Assembly: GCF_027271155.1 (NCBI RefSeq)
Contig: NZ_CP114542.1
Coordinates: 2,170,001 to 2,234,000 of the forward strand
Length of the DNA: 64,000 bases
DNA from: Brevundimonas subvibrioides
GTDB lineage: Bacteria; Pseudomonadota; Alphaproteobacteria; Caulobacterales; Caulobacteraceae
Reading direction: 5' to 3'
Position numbers and translations under genes: made by a program. The notes under the pieces were generated by a model. That model saw only the letters and a list, made by a program, of their open reading frames with translations. It did not search any database and was not told the origin of the DNA. Below are positions 7,704-16,672 of the stretch, one piece after another. The stretch's first letter is position 1, and the number at the start of each line of letters is the position of its first letter.

Positions 7704-9338
7704 TTGGATAGACGTTCGTTCCTCGCCGCGTGCGGCATCGGTGCGGGTGGCCTGCTGCTGCCCGGGTTCGCGGGGCGCGCCATCGCCGCCTCGCAGCTGG
7801 TCGAGACCATCGACGTCGCGGTCAAGAAGCGGCTGGCCGATGCGGGCCTCAGCGCGGCGTCCGCTGCCGGAGCCAGCTACTGCGACGTGCGGGTTGGCCG
7901 CTATCTGCGCCAGTTCGTCATCACCCGCGAGGCGAACGTCCAGAACATCGTCAACACCGAATCGACCGGCACGGGCGTCCGGGTCATCGCCGACGGAGCC
8001 TGGGGCTTCGCCGCCACCAACGACATGACGCCCGAAGCCGTCGCCGACGCCGCCCGTCTGGCCACGGCCATCGCCAGGGCGAATGCGAAGAACCAGACCC
8101 GGCCGGTCCAGCTGGCCCCGACACCCGGCGTTGGCGAGGTCAGCTGGAAGACGCCGATCCGCCGCAACGCCATGGAAGTGCCGATCGAGGAGAAGGTCGA
8201 GCTGCTGCTGGGCGTGAACGCCGCGGCGATGGCGGCCGGTGCCAACTTCGTCAACTCGCAGCTGTTCCTGGTCAACGAGCAGAAATACTTCGCCAGCTCG
8301 GACGGCTCCTACATCGATCAGGACGTGCACCGCATCTGGGCACCGATGGGGGTCACGGTCATCGACCAGTCGACCGGCAAGTTCCGCTCGCGTCAGGGCC
8401 TGTCGGCTCCGATGGGCCTCGGCTACGAATATCTGGACGGTCGGCCGGAGGACAAGCTGGAGTCCGCCCCCGGCGTCATCAGCTACGGCATGTCCTACGA
8501 CATGAAGGAAGACGCCATCGCCGCCGCGCGTCAGGCCAGGGAAAAGCTGACCGCCAAGTCGGTAGAGCCGGGCCAGTACGACCTGGTGCTGGACCCCGAT
8601 CACCTGGGTCTGACCATCCATGAGTCGGTCGGTCACCCGCTCGAGCTCGACCGCGTGCTGGGCTATGAGGCCAACTACGCCGGCACCAGCTTCGCCACCC
8701 TCGACAAGCGCGAGGCCCGCTTCCAGTACGGATCGGAGATCGTCAACATCTTCGCCGACAAGGTTCAACCCGGCAGTCTGGGCGCAGTCGAATACGACGA
8801 CGAGGGCGTGAAGACGAAGTCGTGGGACCTCATCAAGGACGGCAAGCTGGTCGACTATCAGGCGACGCGGGATCAGGCGCACATCCTGGGCAAGACCGCC
8901 TCGGACGGCTGCTCCTATGCCGACAGCTGGTCCACGGTGCAGTTCCAGCGCATGGCCAACATCTCGCTGAAGCCCGGCACCCGGCCCATGACCCGCAAGG
9001 ACATGATCTCGAACGTCGAGAACGGCATCTACATCCTGGGTCGCGGGTCCTTCTCGATCGACCAGCAGCGCTACAACGCCCAGTTCGGCGGCACCCTGTT
9101 CTACGAGATCAAGAACGGCGAGGTCACCCGGCCGCTGGAGGACGTGGCCTATCAGATGCGCACGCCCGAGTTCTGGAACGCCTGCTCGGCCATCTGCGAC
9201 CAGAGCGACTACCGGATGTTCGGCTCCTTCTTCGACGGCAAGGGCCAGCCCAGCCAGGTCTCGGCCGTCAGCCACGGCTCATCGACCACCCGCTTCGACA
9301 AGATCAACGTCATCAACACCGCCCGTTCGCTCGGCTGA
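7704..9338 (+). CDS. Exported TldD-family zinc metalloprotease
   Basis: A 544-residue TldD/PmbA-family protein. It begins LDRRSFLAACGIGAGGLLLPGF, a twin-arginine-type signal, unlike cytoplasmic E. coli TldD. The metal motif HESVGH (HExxxH, from residue 306) and a later Cys in SDGCSYADSW are the expected zinc ligands. The start is taken as TTG 7704, with GGAG 7 nt upstream and the signal immediately after; the ORF is open further upstream without a better start. It is followed 22 nt later by a TldE-like partner lacking the metal motif, so the two should form the usual heterodimeric protease, here probably periplasmic. The substrate is unknown. Confidence 0.88.
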   Translation: MDRRSFLAACGIGAGGLLLPGFAGRAIAASQLVETIDVAVKKRLADAGLSAASAAGASYCDVRVGRYLRQFVITREANVQNIVNTESTGTGVRVIADGAWGFAATNDMTPEAVADAARLATAIARANAKNQTRPVQLAPTPGVGEVSWKTPIRRNAMEVPIEEKVELLLGVNAAAMAAGANFVNSQLFLVNEQKYFASSDGSYIDQDVHRIWAPMGVTVIDQSTGKFRSRQGLSAPMGLGYEYLDGRPEDKLESAPGVISYGMSYDMKEDAIAAARQAREKLTAKSVEPGQYDLVLDPDHLGLTIHESVGHPLELDRVLGYEANYAGTSFATLDKREARFQYGSEIVNIFADKVQPGSLGAVEYDDEGVKTKSWDLIKDGKLVDYQATRDQAHILGKTASDGCSYADSWSTVQFQRMANISLKPGTRPMTRKDMISNVENGIYILGRGSFSIDQQRYNAQFGGTLFYEIKNGEVTRPLEDVAYQMRTPEFWNACSAICDQSDYRMFGSFFDGKGQPSQVSAVSHGSSTTRFDKINVINTARSLG

Positions 9339-9360
9339 TCGGCTTTAGGGGAAAACTCAG

Positions 9361-10692
9361 ATGAGCATCATGACGGAAGCCGAGGCCAAGACGATCCTCG
9401 ACAAGGTGATCGCGCTGTCGACCGCCGACGAATGCACCGCCCAGCTGGACGGCACCATCGACGGCAACATTCGCTTCGCCCTGAACAACGTCTCGACCAG
9501 CGGGGTCATCACCAACACGGAGCTGGGCGTCCAGGTCGCATTCGGAAAGCGGGTCGGAACGGCCTCGATCAACGAGTTCTCCGACGACGCCCTTGCCCGG
9601 GTCGTGAAGCGGGCCGAAGATCTCGCCAAACTGGCGCCCGAGAACCCGGAGTTCATGCCTGCGGTCGGCCCACAGACCTACACGCCGACGAACACATTCA
9701 CGGCAGCGACGGCGGCCATCACGCCCGAGAACCGCGCCGAGGTCGCCCGCGCCTCGATCGAGCCCTGCAAGAGCCAGAACCTGATCGCCGCCGGCTTCCT
9801 GAACGATAATCAGAGCTTCACCGCCTTCGCCAATTCCAACGGGGCCTTCGGCTATCAGCAGTCTACCGGCATGGATTACACCTGCACGGTGCGGACCGAG
9901 GACGGGCGCGGCTCCGGCTGGGTCGGACGCAACCTGCAGGACGCCAGCCGCTTCAACGTCGACAACGACATCCAGATCGCCATGCGCAAAGCCAGCGCCT
10001 CGGCTGACGCCCAGGCACTGGAGCCAGGCAAGTACACGGTGATCCTGGAACCAGCGGCGGCCGCGGGCCTGATCTCCTTCATGTTCAACTTCTTCGACGC
10101 CCGTTCGGCCGACGAAGGGCGCAGCTTCCTGTCGAAGGCCGGCGGCGGCAACAAGATCGGCGAACAGGTCTTCGATCCGCGCGTCAACGTCTACTCCGAC
10201 CCTGCCTTTGCCGAGTCCCCCGCCCTGCCCTGGGACGGCGACGGCCTGCCGCGCGGACGCGTCAACATTATCGAGAACGGTATCGTCCGCAGCCTGCAGT
10301 ACTCGCGTTACTGGGCTGAAAAGCAGGGCGTGCCGCAACAGGCGCAGCCCGGCAACATCATCATGGAAGGCGGCACCAAGTCGACCTCCGACCTGGTGCG
10401 CGAGACAGAGCGCGGCGTGCTGGTCACCCGCACCTGGTACATCCGCATGGTGGACCCCCAGACCGTACTGCTGACCGGTCTGACCCGCGACGGCACCTTC
10501 TACATCGAGAACGGCGAGCTGAAGTATCCGCTGAAGAACTTCCGCTTCAACGAGTCGCCGGTCATCATGCTGAACAATATCGACGAACTGGGCCGCTCGG
10601 TCCGGGTCAAGGCCGATGAAGGCGGCTCCCTGATGATCCCGCCGATGCGCCTGCGCGACTTCACCTTCACGTCGCTGTCCGACGCCGTCTGA
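9361..10692 (+). CDS. TldE/PmbA-like subunit, partner of the TldD homologue
   Basis: A 443-residue protein of the TldD/PmbA fold (NNVSTSGVITNTELGVQVAFGKRVG, EPGKYTVILEPAAAAGLISFM, GRVNIIENGIV). It lacks the HExxxH zinc motif at the position where TldD has it, so it fits the non-catalytic TldE role of the heterodimer. It follows its TldD-like partner by 22 nt and has no obvious signal peptide. If TldD is Tat-exported, this subunit could be carried with it as a folded complex; that is inference. Confidence 0.85.
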   Translation: MSIMTEAEAKTILDKVIALSTADECTAQLDGTIDGNIRFALNNVSTSGVITNTELGVQVAFGKRVGTASINEFSDDALARVVKRAEDLAKLAPENPEFMPAVGPQTYTPTNTFTAATAAITPENRAEVARASIEPCKSQNLIAAGFLNDNQSFTAFANSNGAFGYQQSTGMDYTCTVRTEDGRGSGWVGRNLQDASRFNVDNDIQIAMRKASASADAQALEPGKYTVILEPAAAAGLISFMFNFFDARSADEGRSFLSKAGGGNKIGEQVFDPRVNVYSDPAFAESPALPWDGDGLPRGRVNIIENGIVRSLQYSRYWAEKQGVPQQAQPGNIIMEGGTKSTSDLVRETERGVLVTRTWYIRMVDPQTVLLTGLTRDGTFYIENGELKYPLKNFRFNESPVIMLNNIDELGRSVRVKADEGGSLMIPPMRLRDFTFTSLSDAV

Positions 10693-10707
10693 TCCTGGAA
10701 AAGGCGC

Positions 10708-11430
10708 GTGTCGGGTTCGAGTATGACACGCGCCGACTGTCTCAAGCTGCTGATCGGCGGTGGCTTTGGGGCCATCCTCACGGGGCTCCCCCGATCGGCC
10801 AGCGCACAGGCGACCTACGATTTCTGGTTCACGCGTCTGCGTTACGATTCCGGCGACTGGGACGTGGATCAGCGGATGCCCGCAAATCTGCTGACCTCGC
10901 TGGTCGACTACACCAATCTTCGGGTCGATCCGGAAGAGCGGGTGATCGACCTGGCCGATCCCGCCATGCTGACCGCACCCTTCTGCTATCTGGCCGGTCA
11001 CAAGCTGGTGGAGTTCAATGCGGCCGAGGCCAGGAACTTCGAACGCTATGTTCGCAATGGCGGCTTCGTCTTCGTCGATGACTGCAACCACGACATTGAC
11101 GGCCTGTTCGCCACCTCGTTCGAGCGACAGATGCGCTCGATCTTCGGTGAGGACGCCCTGAAGAAACTGCCCGACGACCACGGGATCTATCGCAGCTTCT
11201 TCCGCTTCGAGGACGGCCCGCCCGCGACCAGTTTCGAACTGAACGGCTGGGGCGACGACCTGGTACACGACTATCTGAAGGGCATCGAGATCGAAGGTCG
11301 CCTCGGCCTGCTCTATTCCAACAAGGACTATGGCTGCGAGTGGGATTACGACTGGCGCAACAAGCGCTTCCTGGCCGAAGACAATACGAAGTTCGCGGTC
11401 AACATCGTCATCTATGCCCTGACCGCATGA
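10708..11430 (+). CDS. DUF4159 domain-containing exported protein
   Basis: A 240-residue protein with a signal peptide (LKLLIGGGFGAILTGLPRSASAQA), then a DUF4159 domain: FWFTRLRYDSGDWDVD, LTAPFCYLAGHKLVEF, NGGFVFVDDCNH and IYRSFFRF. DUF4159 resembles glutamine-amidotransferase-like folds without a known activity and often accompanies MoxR/DUF58 operons. The GTG at 10708 (GGAAAAGG upstream) is preferred to ATG 10723, which lacks a ribosome site. It links the TldD/TldE pair to the MoxR genes, spacing 15 nt upstream and 28 nt downstream. Confidence 0.82.
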   Translation: MSGSSMTRADCLKLLIGGGFGAILTGLPRSASAQATYDFWFTRLRYDSGDWDVDQRMPANLLTSLVDYTNLRVDPEERVIDLADPAMLTAPFCYLAGHKLVEFNAAEARNFERYVRNGGFVFVDDCNHDIDGLFATSFERQMRSIFGEDALKKLPDDHGIYRSFFRFEDGPPATSFELNGWGDDLVHDYLKGIEIEGRLGLLYSNKDYGCEWDYDWRNKRFLAEDNTKFAVNIVIYALTA

Positions 11431-11458
11431 CCCGCCTCTTCTCCTCCCCGGAGCCTGT

Positions 11459-12457
11459 ATGACCACGCCGACCCAATCCGAAATCGACGCCCGCCTGGTT
11501 GAACTCGGCAAGCTGAAGGCCGCGATCGGCCAGGCCATCGTCGGCCAGACCGAGGTCGTCGAACAACTGCTGATCGGCCTGCTCGCCGGCGGTCACTGCC
11601 TGATCGAGGGCGTGCCGGGGCTGGGCAAGACCCTGCTGGTCCGCACCCTGGGTCAGGCGCTCGCGCTCGAGTTTCGCCGCGTCCAGTTCACCCCGGACCT
11701 GATGCCGTCCGACATCCTCGGCACCGAGGTGCTGGAAGAAGACCACGGCACCGGCCACCGGTCGTTCCGTTTTCAACCCGGCCCGGTCTTCACCAACCTG
11801 TTCCTCGCCGACGAACTGAACCGCACGCCGCCCAAGACCCAGGCCGCCCTGCTGGAGGCCATGCAGGAACACACCGTCAGCTACGCCGGGGTCACCCACC
11901 GGCTGAACGAGCCGTTCTTCGTGCTGGCGACCCAGAACCCGCTGGAACAGGCCGGGACCTATCCCCTGCCCGAAGCCCAGCTGGACCGGTTCCTGCTCAA
12001 CATCCGCGTCGGTTATCCGACCGCCGACGAGGAACGCGCCATCCTGGTCCAGACGACCAGCGGCGCGGGCGGTGCCGTGCCCCGGGTCATGACCGGGGCC
12101 GACGTCGTCGCCCTGCAGGGCTGGGTGCGTCAGGTCTATGTGGGTGAGGCCTTGCTGACCTGGATCACCGCTCTGGTCCGCGCGACCCGCCCGTCCGCCG
12201 ACGCGCCCAAGGCCATCCAGGACTATGTCCGCTGGGGGGCCGGTCCCCGCGCCGGTCAGGCGCTGGTGCTGGCCGCCAAGGCCCGGGCCCTGCTGAACGG
12301 CCGCCTGGCGGCGACGCGGGAAGACGTCGTGGCCCTGGCCGCTCCGGTGCTTCGCCACCGCATCCTGCTGTCCTTCGCCGCCGAGGCGGAGCGCAAGACG
12401 GCCGACGACGTCGTCGCCGCCCTGCTGGCCGCCCTGCCCCCGCCCCGTCCGGACTGA
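11459..12457 (+). CDS. MoxR-family AAA+ ATPase
   Basis: A 332-residue AAA+ protein with Walker A EGVPGLGKT (about 50-58), the MoxR-typical FTPDLMPSDILG, Walker B NLFLADELNRTPPKTQ, sensor 1 FVLATQNPLEQAGTYPLPEAQLDRFL and a C-terminal lid domain. MoxR ATPases act as chaperones that insert cofactors or assemble complexes, usually with a von Willebrand A protein; the DUF58 gene starts 8 nt downstream. The operon suggests it remodels envelope proteins encoded by the following membrane genes, but the client is unknown. Confidence 0.92.
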   Translation: MTTPTQSEIDARLVELGKLKAAIGQAIVGQTEVVEQLLIGLLAGGHCLIEGVPGLGKTLLVRTLGQALALEFRRVQFTPDLMPSDILGTEVLEEDHGTGHRSFRFQPGPVFTNLFLADELNRTPPKTQAALLEAMQEHTVSYAGVTHRLNEPFFVLATQNPLEQAGTYPLPEAQLDRFLLNIRVGYPTADEERAILVQTTSGAGGAVPRVMTGADVVALQGWVRQVYVGEALLTWITALVRATRPSADAPKAIQDYVRWGAGPRAGQALVLAAKARALLNGRLAATREDVVALAAPVLRHRILLSFAAEAERKTADDVVAALLAALPPPRPD

Positions 12458-12465
12458 CGTCGGCC

Positions 12466-13353
12466 ATGTCGCCGCTGGACCTGCCTCCCGAACTGCGGAC
12501 GCGCCTTCGCGCCCTGTCCATCGTCCCGCGGCGCGCGGCGGCGCTGGCCAGTGCGGGGATGCACGACAGCCGCAACCGCGGCGGTGGCCTGGAGTTCGCC
12601 CAGTACCGGGCCTATGAGCGCGGCGACGACCTGCGCGGCATCGACTGGAAGCTCTATGCCCGGTCCGACAGATTCTTCGTCCGCGACGCCGAGCGCGAAA
12701 GCCCGATCGCCGTGTGGTTCGTCATCGATGCCAGCGCCTCCATGGGTCAGGTCGATCTGGCCCGCCCCGGCTGGTCCCGCTTCGATGCCGCCCGCCGTCT
12801 GGTCGCCAGCCTGATCGAGATCGCCCTGTATCAGGGCGACCGCTTCGGTCTGATCGTGGAGGCCGCGGATGGCCCCGTCGTCATCGCGCCCGGCGGCGGC
12901 GGGCGTCACCGCGACCGTCTGCTGTTGACCCTGGCCCCGATCCAGCCCGGGGGCGTCGCCCGGTGGGAACGGGACGTCTCCGTCTTTGGCGAACAGATAG
13001 GCCGCAACGACCTGATCCTGCTGGTCAGCGACGGCTTCGACGAGGCCTGCATCGCCACCGCCGAACGCCTGGCCGCCTCCGGCCGCGACGTCGCCCTGTT
13101 CCAGGTCCTGACCACCGACGAGCGCGATTTTCCCTTCGCTCAAGGCTATCGCTTCCACGACCCTGAGACCGGCCGGGAGATCGTGGGCGATGGCCGCGCC
13201 CTGCGTCAGGAATTCAACGCCCGCTTCGCCGACGCCCGCGCCACCCTGTCCGCCCGGCTTGAGGCGAGCGGCATACGACACGTCGAGCATTTCACCGACG
13301 AGAGCGCCGACGTCCCGATCCGCACCCTGTTCCGAAGCGCAGGCCGCGCATGA
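12466..13353 (+). CDS. DUF58 domain protein with vWA-type fold
   Basis: A 295-residue protein with the DUF58 signature GLEFAQYRAYERGDDLRGIDWKLYARSDRFFVRDAERE (split here across residues 43-80) and a MIDAS-like DASASM in FVIDASASMGQV. These proteins pair with MoxR ATPases. It lacks membrane segments and is presumably cytoplasmic. Its stop overlaps the next start by 4 nt (ATGA), so the two are translationally coupled. Confidence 0.88.
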   Translation: MSPLDLPPELRTRLRALSIVPRRAAALASAGMHDSRNRGGGLEFAQYRAYERGDDLRGIDWKLYARSDRFFVRDAERESPIAVWFVIDASASMGQVDLARPGWSRFDAARRLVASLIEIALYQGDRFGLIVEAADGPVVIAPGGGGRHRDRLLLTLAPIQPGGVARWERDVSVFGEQIGRNDLILLVSDGFDEACIATAERLAASGRDVALFQVLTTDERDFPFAQGYRFHDPETGREIVGDGRALRQEFNARFADARATLSARLEASGIRHVEHFTDESADVPIRTLFRSAGRA

Positions 13354-14504
13354 GCCCCGCCCTTCTGGCCTCCCTCGGCCTGCTGGCCCTGCTGGCCCTG
13401 GCGATTCCGGTCGTCATCCACATCGCCCGCCGGACCGAGAACCGGACGATCGACTTTGCGGCCCTGCGCTGGCTCGAGGCGCGTCCGAACCCCCGGCGCA
13501 GCGTGACCGTCGACGAGCGCTGGCTGCTGGCCGTCCGTCTGCTGCTGTTGACCCTGCTGGCCGTCTGGCTGGCCCGCCCGGTGCTGTGGAACGCCGGAGA
13601 TACCCGACCCGTCGTCGCGGTCGCGCCCGGCGTCGATGCCGCCATCCTCGCCTCGCTGACGGACGATGAGGAACGACGGGTCTGGCTCGCGCCCGGCTTT
13701 CCGGCCGTCGGTGGCCCCGCGCCGCGCGCCGGTCCGGACATCGCCAGCCAGATCCGGCAGCTCGACGCAGAGCTGCCGCCCCGGACCCCGCTCGCCATCG
13801 TCGTGCCCGCAACCCTGGACGGCGTCGATGCCGAACGGCCCAGACTGTCCCGTCGTGTCGACTGGCGCCTCGGGCCGGAGGCGACCTCACCTGCGACGCC
13901 GGCACCAGTCCCGCCGCTCGCCCTGTCGGTCCGCTATGCGCCAGAGACCGAAGGGGCCGTCCGCTATTTCCGGGCCGCCGCCACGGCCTGGACGACGGCC
14001 GACGCTCAGGTGGATTTCGATGCGGTCACGACGGATCGGCCCATCGGACGTAACGCCCGTGCCCTCGTCTGGCTGAGCCCCGGTCCGGTTCCCGACCGGA
14101 TCGTCGCCTGGGTTCGCGACGGCGGGACCATTCTCGCTGCACTCGACGCCGCTGTTCCGGTCGAGGGCGAAACTACGCCCGTCTGGCGAGACGAGACCGG
14201 CGCAACGCTCGCGCTCGCCGGAGCCCTCGGTCGCGGCCGCGTCGTCCGCCTGACCCGTCCCCTGGAGCCGGCCTCCATCCCGGGTCTTGTCGAGGCCACC
14301 TTCCCCGATGCCCTGATGGCGATGTTGCGCCCGGCACCCGCCCCGACCCGTGTCGCTGCCGCCGCCTGGTCGCCCCTGACCGGAGCCGTGCCCTACGAAC
14401 AGCCACCGCTGGACATGCGTCCCTGGCTGGCCCTGCTGATCACCGCCGCCTTCGCCGCCGAGCGATGGATGGCCACCCGGCGGCAAAGGGCGGTCGCGCC
14501 GTGA
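13350..14504 (+). CDS. BatA-type N-terminal double-transmembrane protein
   Basis: A 384-residue membrane protein. The N terminus, LLASLGLLALLALAIPVVIHIARR then a second helix LLAVRLLLLTLLAVWLARPVL, matches the double-transmembrane domain at the start of BatA-like proteins of MoxR operons. A third helix lies near the end (WLALLITAAFAAERW). The middle is an extracytoplasmic domain that appears degenerate: no clear MIDAS motif. It overlaps the next gene by GTGA. Confidence 0.75.
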   Translation: MSPALLASLGLLALLALAIPVVIHIARRTENRTIDFAALRWLEARPNPRRSVTVDERWLLAVRLLLLTLLAVWLARPVLWNAGDTRPVVAVAPGVDAAILASLTDDEERRVWLAPGFPAVGGPAPRAGPDIASQIRQLDAELPPRTPLAIVVPATLDGVDAERPRLSRRVDWRLGPEATSPATPAPVPPLALSVRYAPETEGAVRYFRAAATAWTTADAQVDFDAVTTDRPIGRNARALVWLSPGPVPDRIVAWVRDGGTILAALDAAVPVEGETTPVWRDETGATLALAGALGRGRVVRLTRPLEPASIPGLVEATFPDALMAMLRPAPAPTRVAAAAWSPLTGAVPYEQPPLDMRPWLALLITAAFAAERWMATRRQRAVAP

Positions 14505-16672
14505 CCGCAGTGCCCGTCCTTCTGGACCGCCAGCGCGAAGCCCAGTGGCGGACCGTTGCCGACACCCTGGCCATCGGCCTGCCCGCCGTCGTGGTCGCGT
14601 CGGCGCTCGGCGGGCGGTTCCTCGGGCTCGCGGGGCTTTTCGTGCCGGGTCTTCTCGTCCTGGGCGTCCTGGCGGTCTTCGCCATCGGCCGCGCCCGGCG
14701 GCTGGACCGGGACTGGCTGATCGGCGCGCTGGACGCCCGCCTGCCAGGCTTCGAGGACAGCTCGGCCCTGCTGTTCCGCGACCGCGACGACCTGCCCGGT
14801 CTCACAGGCCTCCAGCGCGCCCGCATCGAGGGGCGTATCGACGACGCCCGCACGGTCGATCTGCGGCCAGCATGGTCCCGTCGTCGGATCGCCATAAGCT
14901 GGGCCGCGGGGGCGGTCCTGACCACGCTTATCCTGGCCTGGCCCGCGCCCGGCACGACCGCCCGCACGACGACCGATGGCCAATCCGCGCCCGGCGCTGC
15001 CGGTCCCCCCGCGATCACTGCCGTGCGCCTCAGGATCACGCCCCCCGCCTACACCGGCCTCCCGGTCCGTGAGCAGACCGCCCTGGACGCCAGCGTGCCC
15101 GAAGGCTCCCGCGTCGAATGGATCGTCGACTTCGCCCCCCAGCCGACGACGGCCAGCGTCGATGTGCCGGAAGGCCGTGCAACGCCGCTGCTGCGCGACG
15201 GCACCCGATGGACGGGCAGCCGCCCGGTCGACCGACCGACCCTGTATCGCATCGCGGCAGACGGCTTGCCCCGCCAGCGCCTGCACCGGCTCGACGCCGT
15301 CGCCGATGTCGCCCCCGTGGTCCAGCTGATCGAGCCCGATCGCCAGCTTCTGCTCGTCACCCCTGGCCAGACCCGCTGGACCCCGGTGTTCGAAGTCAGC
15401 GACGACTATGGCGTACTCGACACCGCCACCCTCAGGATCACCGTGACTAAGGGCGACGGCGAGACCATCACCTTCGAACAGCGATCGACCGCGCTGACCG
15501 GCACGGGCGAGGCGCGCCGACGCCGCTTCTCCACGACCCTGGACCTGGCCCGCGAAGGGATGGCTCCCGGCAGCGACCTGATCGTCCAGCTGGTCGTCAG
15601 CGACAACCGCGCTCCCGAACGCCATGTCGTCGAGGGACCCAGCGTGATCCTGCGCTGGCCAACCGACCTGGGTCTGGCAGACGGTCTGGACGGCATGGCC
15701 GCCCCCGTCCTGCCCGTCTATTTCGCCAGCCAGCGCCAGATCATCATCGACATGGAGGCCCTGATCGCCGAACGATCCCGGCTGGATCCGGCAAGGTTCG
15801 TCAGCCGCTCGGACGCCATCGGCAACGATCAGGCCCGTCTGCGCAACCGCTACAGCCAGTTCATGGGCGGAGAGAATGAGGTCGGCGGCTCGACCGGCGG
15901 CATCGTCCTGCCCACCAGTGACGACCCGCCTGCGCCTGCCTTGCCGACCAACGACGCCCCCGCCCCGCCCCGTTTCGAGCGTCCCGACGACCACCCCGAT
16001 CACGACGGTCACCAGGAGGGCGACACGGCCCCCTCCGGCATCGGTCACGAGGAGGACGTCCTGCACGCCTTCGGCCATGCCCATGACGAGGGCGACGCCG
16101 CCACCCTGTTCGACCCCGGCACCCGCTCGACGCTCAGCCAGATGCTGGACGCGATGTGGAGCTCCGAGCGCGCCCTGCGTCAGGGCCGACCCGAGGATGC
16201 CCTGCCTTTCGCCAACATCGCGCTGGAGCTGCTGAAACAGGCGCAGCAGGCGACCCGCATCTTCCTTCGCCGGACCGGCTCGGACCTGCCGCCGGTCGAT
16301 CTGTCCCGCCGCCTGAGCGGAAGGCGCGACGATATCGTCGCCGAGGATCCGCCTCCGCCCGTCCGCACGCCGGCCGACACCGTCGTCGCGGAGGCCTGGC
16401 GCGCCCTGGACGAAAGGCCGACGCCGGGACGCGCGCCATCGCTGGCCCTGGGTGCCCTGGAGCGCTGGGTGCGCGAGAACCGGGGACGGCTGTCCGATCC
16501 GCTGGCGCTGGGCGCCGCCATCGACACGGTGCGGAACGAACCCGGCTGCCTGGACTGCCGCCGCCGCCTGCGCGCGCTTCTCTGGAGCGCACTGGAACGC
16601 CCGCCCGTCGCCGTGCGCCGTCGTGAGGCCCCCGGCACACGCGGCCAGCGTTATCTGGATGCCCTACGATGA
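14501..16672 (+). CDS. Large membrane protein with extracytoplasmic domain (DUF4175-like)
   Basis: A 723-residue protein with two N-terminal helices (AIGLPAVVVASALGGRFLGL; FVPGLLVLGVLAVFAIG), another near 135, a long strand-rich extracytoplasmic region (VRLRITPPAYTGLPVREQ is typical of DUF4175 proteins) and a C-terminal helical part. A His/Asp-rich stretch (about residues 500-535, PDDHPDHDGHQEGD and HAFGHAHDEGD) could bind metal. GTG 14501, overlapping the upstream stop as GTGA, is chosen over ATG 14465 because it continues the chain of 4-nt overlaps. Function unknown; it belongs to the MoxR operon. Confidence 0.72.
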   Translation: MTAVPVLLDRQREAQWRTVADTLAIGLPAVVVASALGGRFLGLAGLFVPGLLVLGVLAVFAIGRARRLDRDWLIGALDARLPGFEDSSALLFRDRDDLPGLTGLQRARIEGRIDDARTVDLRPAWSRRRIAISWAAGAVLTTLILAWPAPGTTARTTTDGQSAPGAAGPPAITAVRLRITPPAYTGLPVREQTALDASVPEGSRVEWIVDFAPQPTTASVDVPEGRATPLLRDGTRWTGSRPVDRPTLYRIAADGLPRQRLHRLDAVADVAPVVQLIEPDRQLLLVTPGQTRWTPVFEVSDDYGVLDTATLRITVTKGDGETITFEQRSTALTGTGEARRRRFSTTLDLAREGMAPGSDLIVQLVVSDNRAPERHVVEGPSVILRWPTDLGLADGLDGMAAPVLPVYFASQRQIIIDMEALIAERSRLDPARFVSRSDAIGNDQARLRNRYSQFMGGENEVGGSTGGIVLPTSDDPPAPALPTNDAPAPPRFERPDDHPDHDGHQEGDTAPSGIGHEEDVLHAFGHAHDEGDAATLFDPGTRSTLSQMLDAMWSSERALRQGRPEDALPFANIALELLKQAQQATRIFLRRTGSDLPPVDLSRRLSGRRDDIVAEDPPPPVRTPADTVVAEAWRALDERPTPGRAPSLALGALERWVRENRGRLSDPLALGAAIDTVRNEPGCLDCRRRLRALLWSALERPPVAVRRREAPGTRGQRYLDALR

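Noticed and set aside
14393..16084. Long minus-strand frame opposite the DUF4175-like gene
   Set aside because: Gly/Gln/Asp-rich shadow translation without domain motifs; the plus-strand gene fits a coupled operon.
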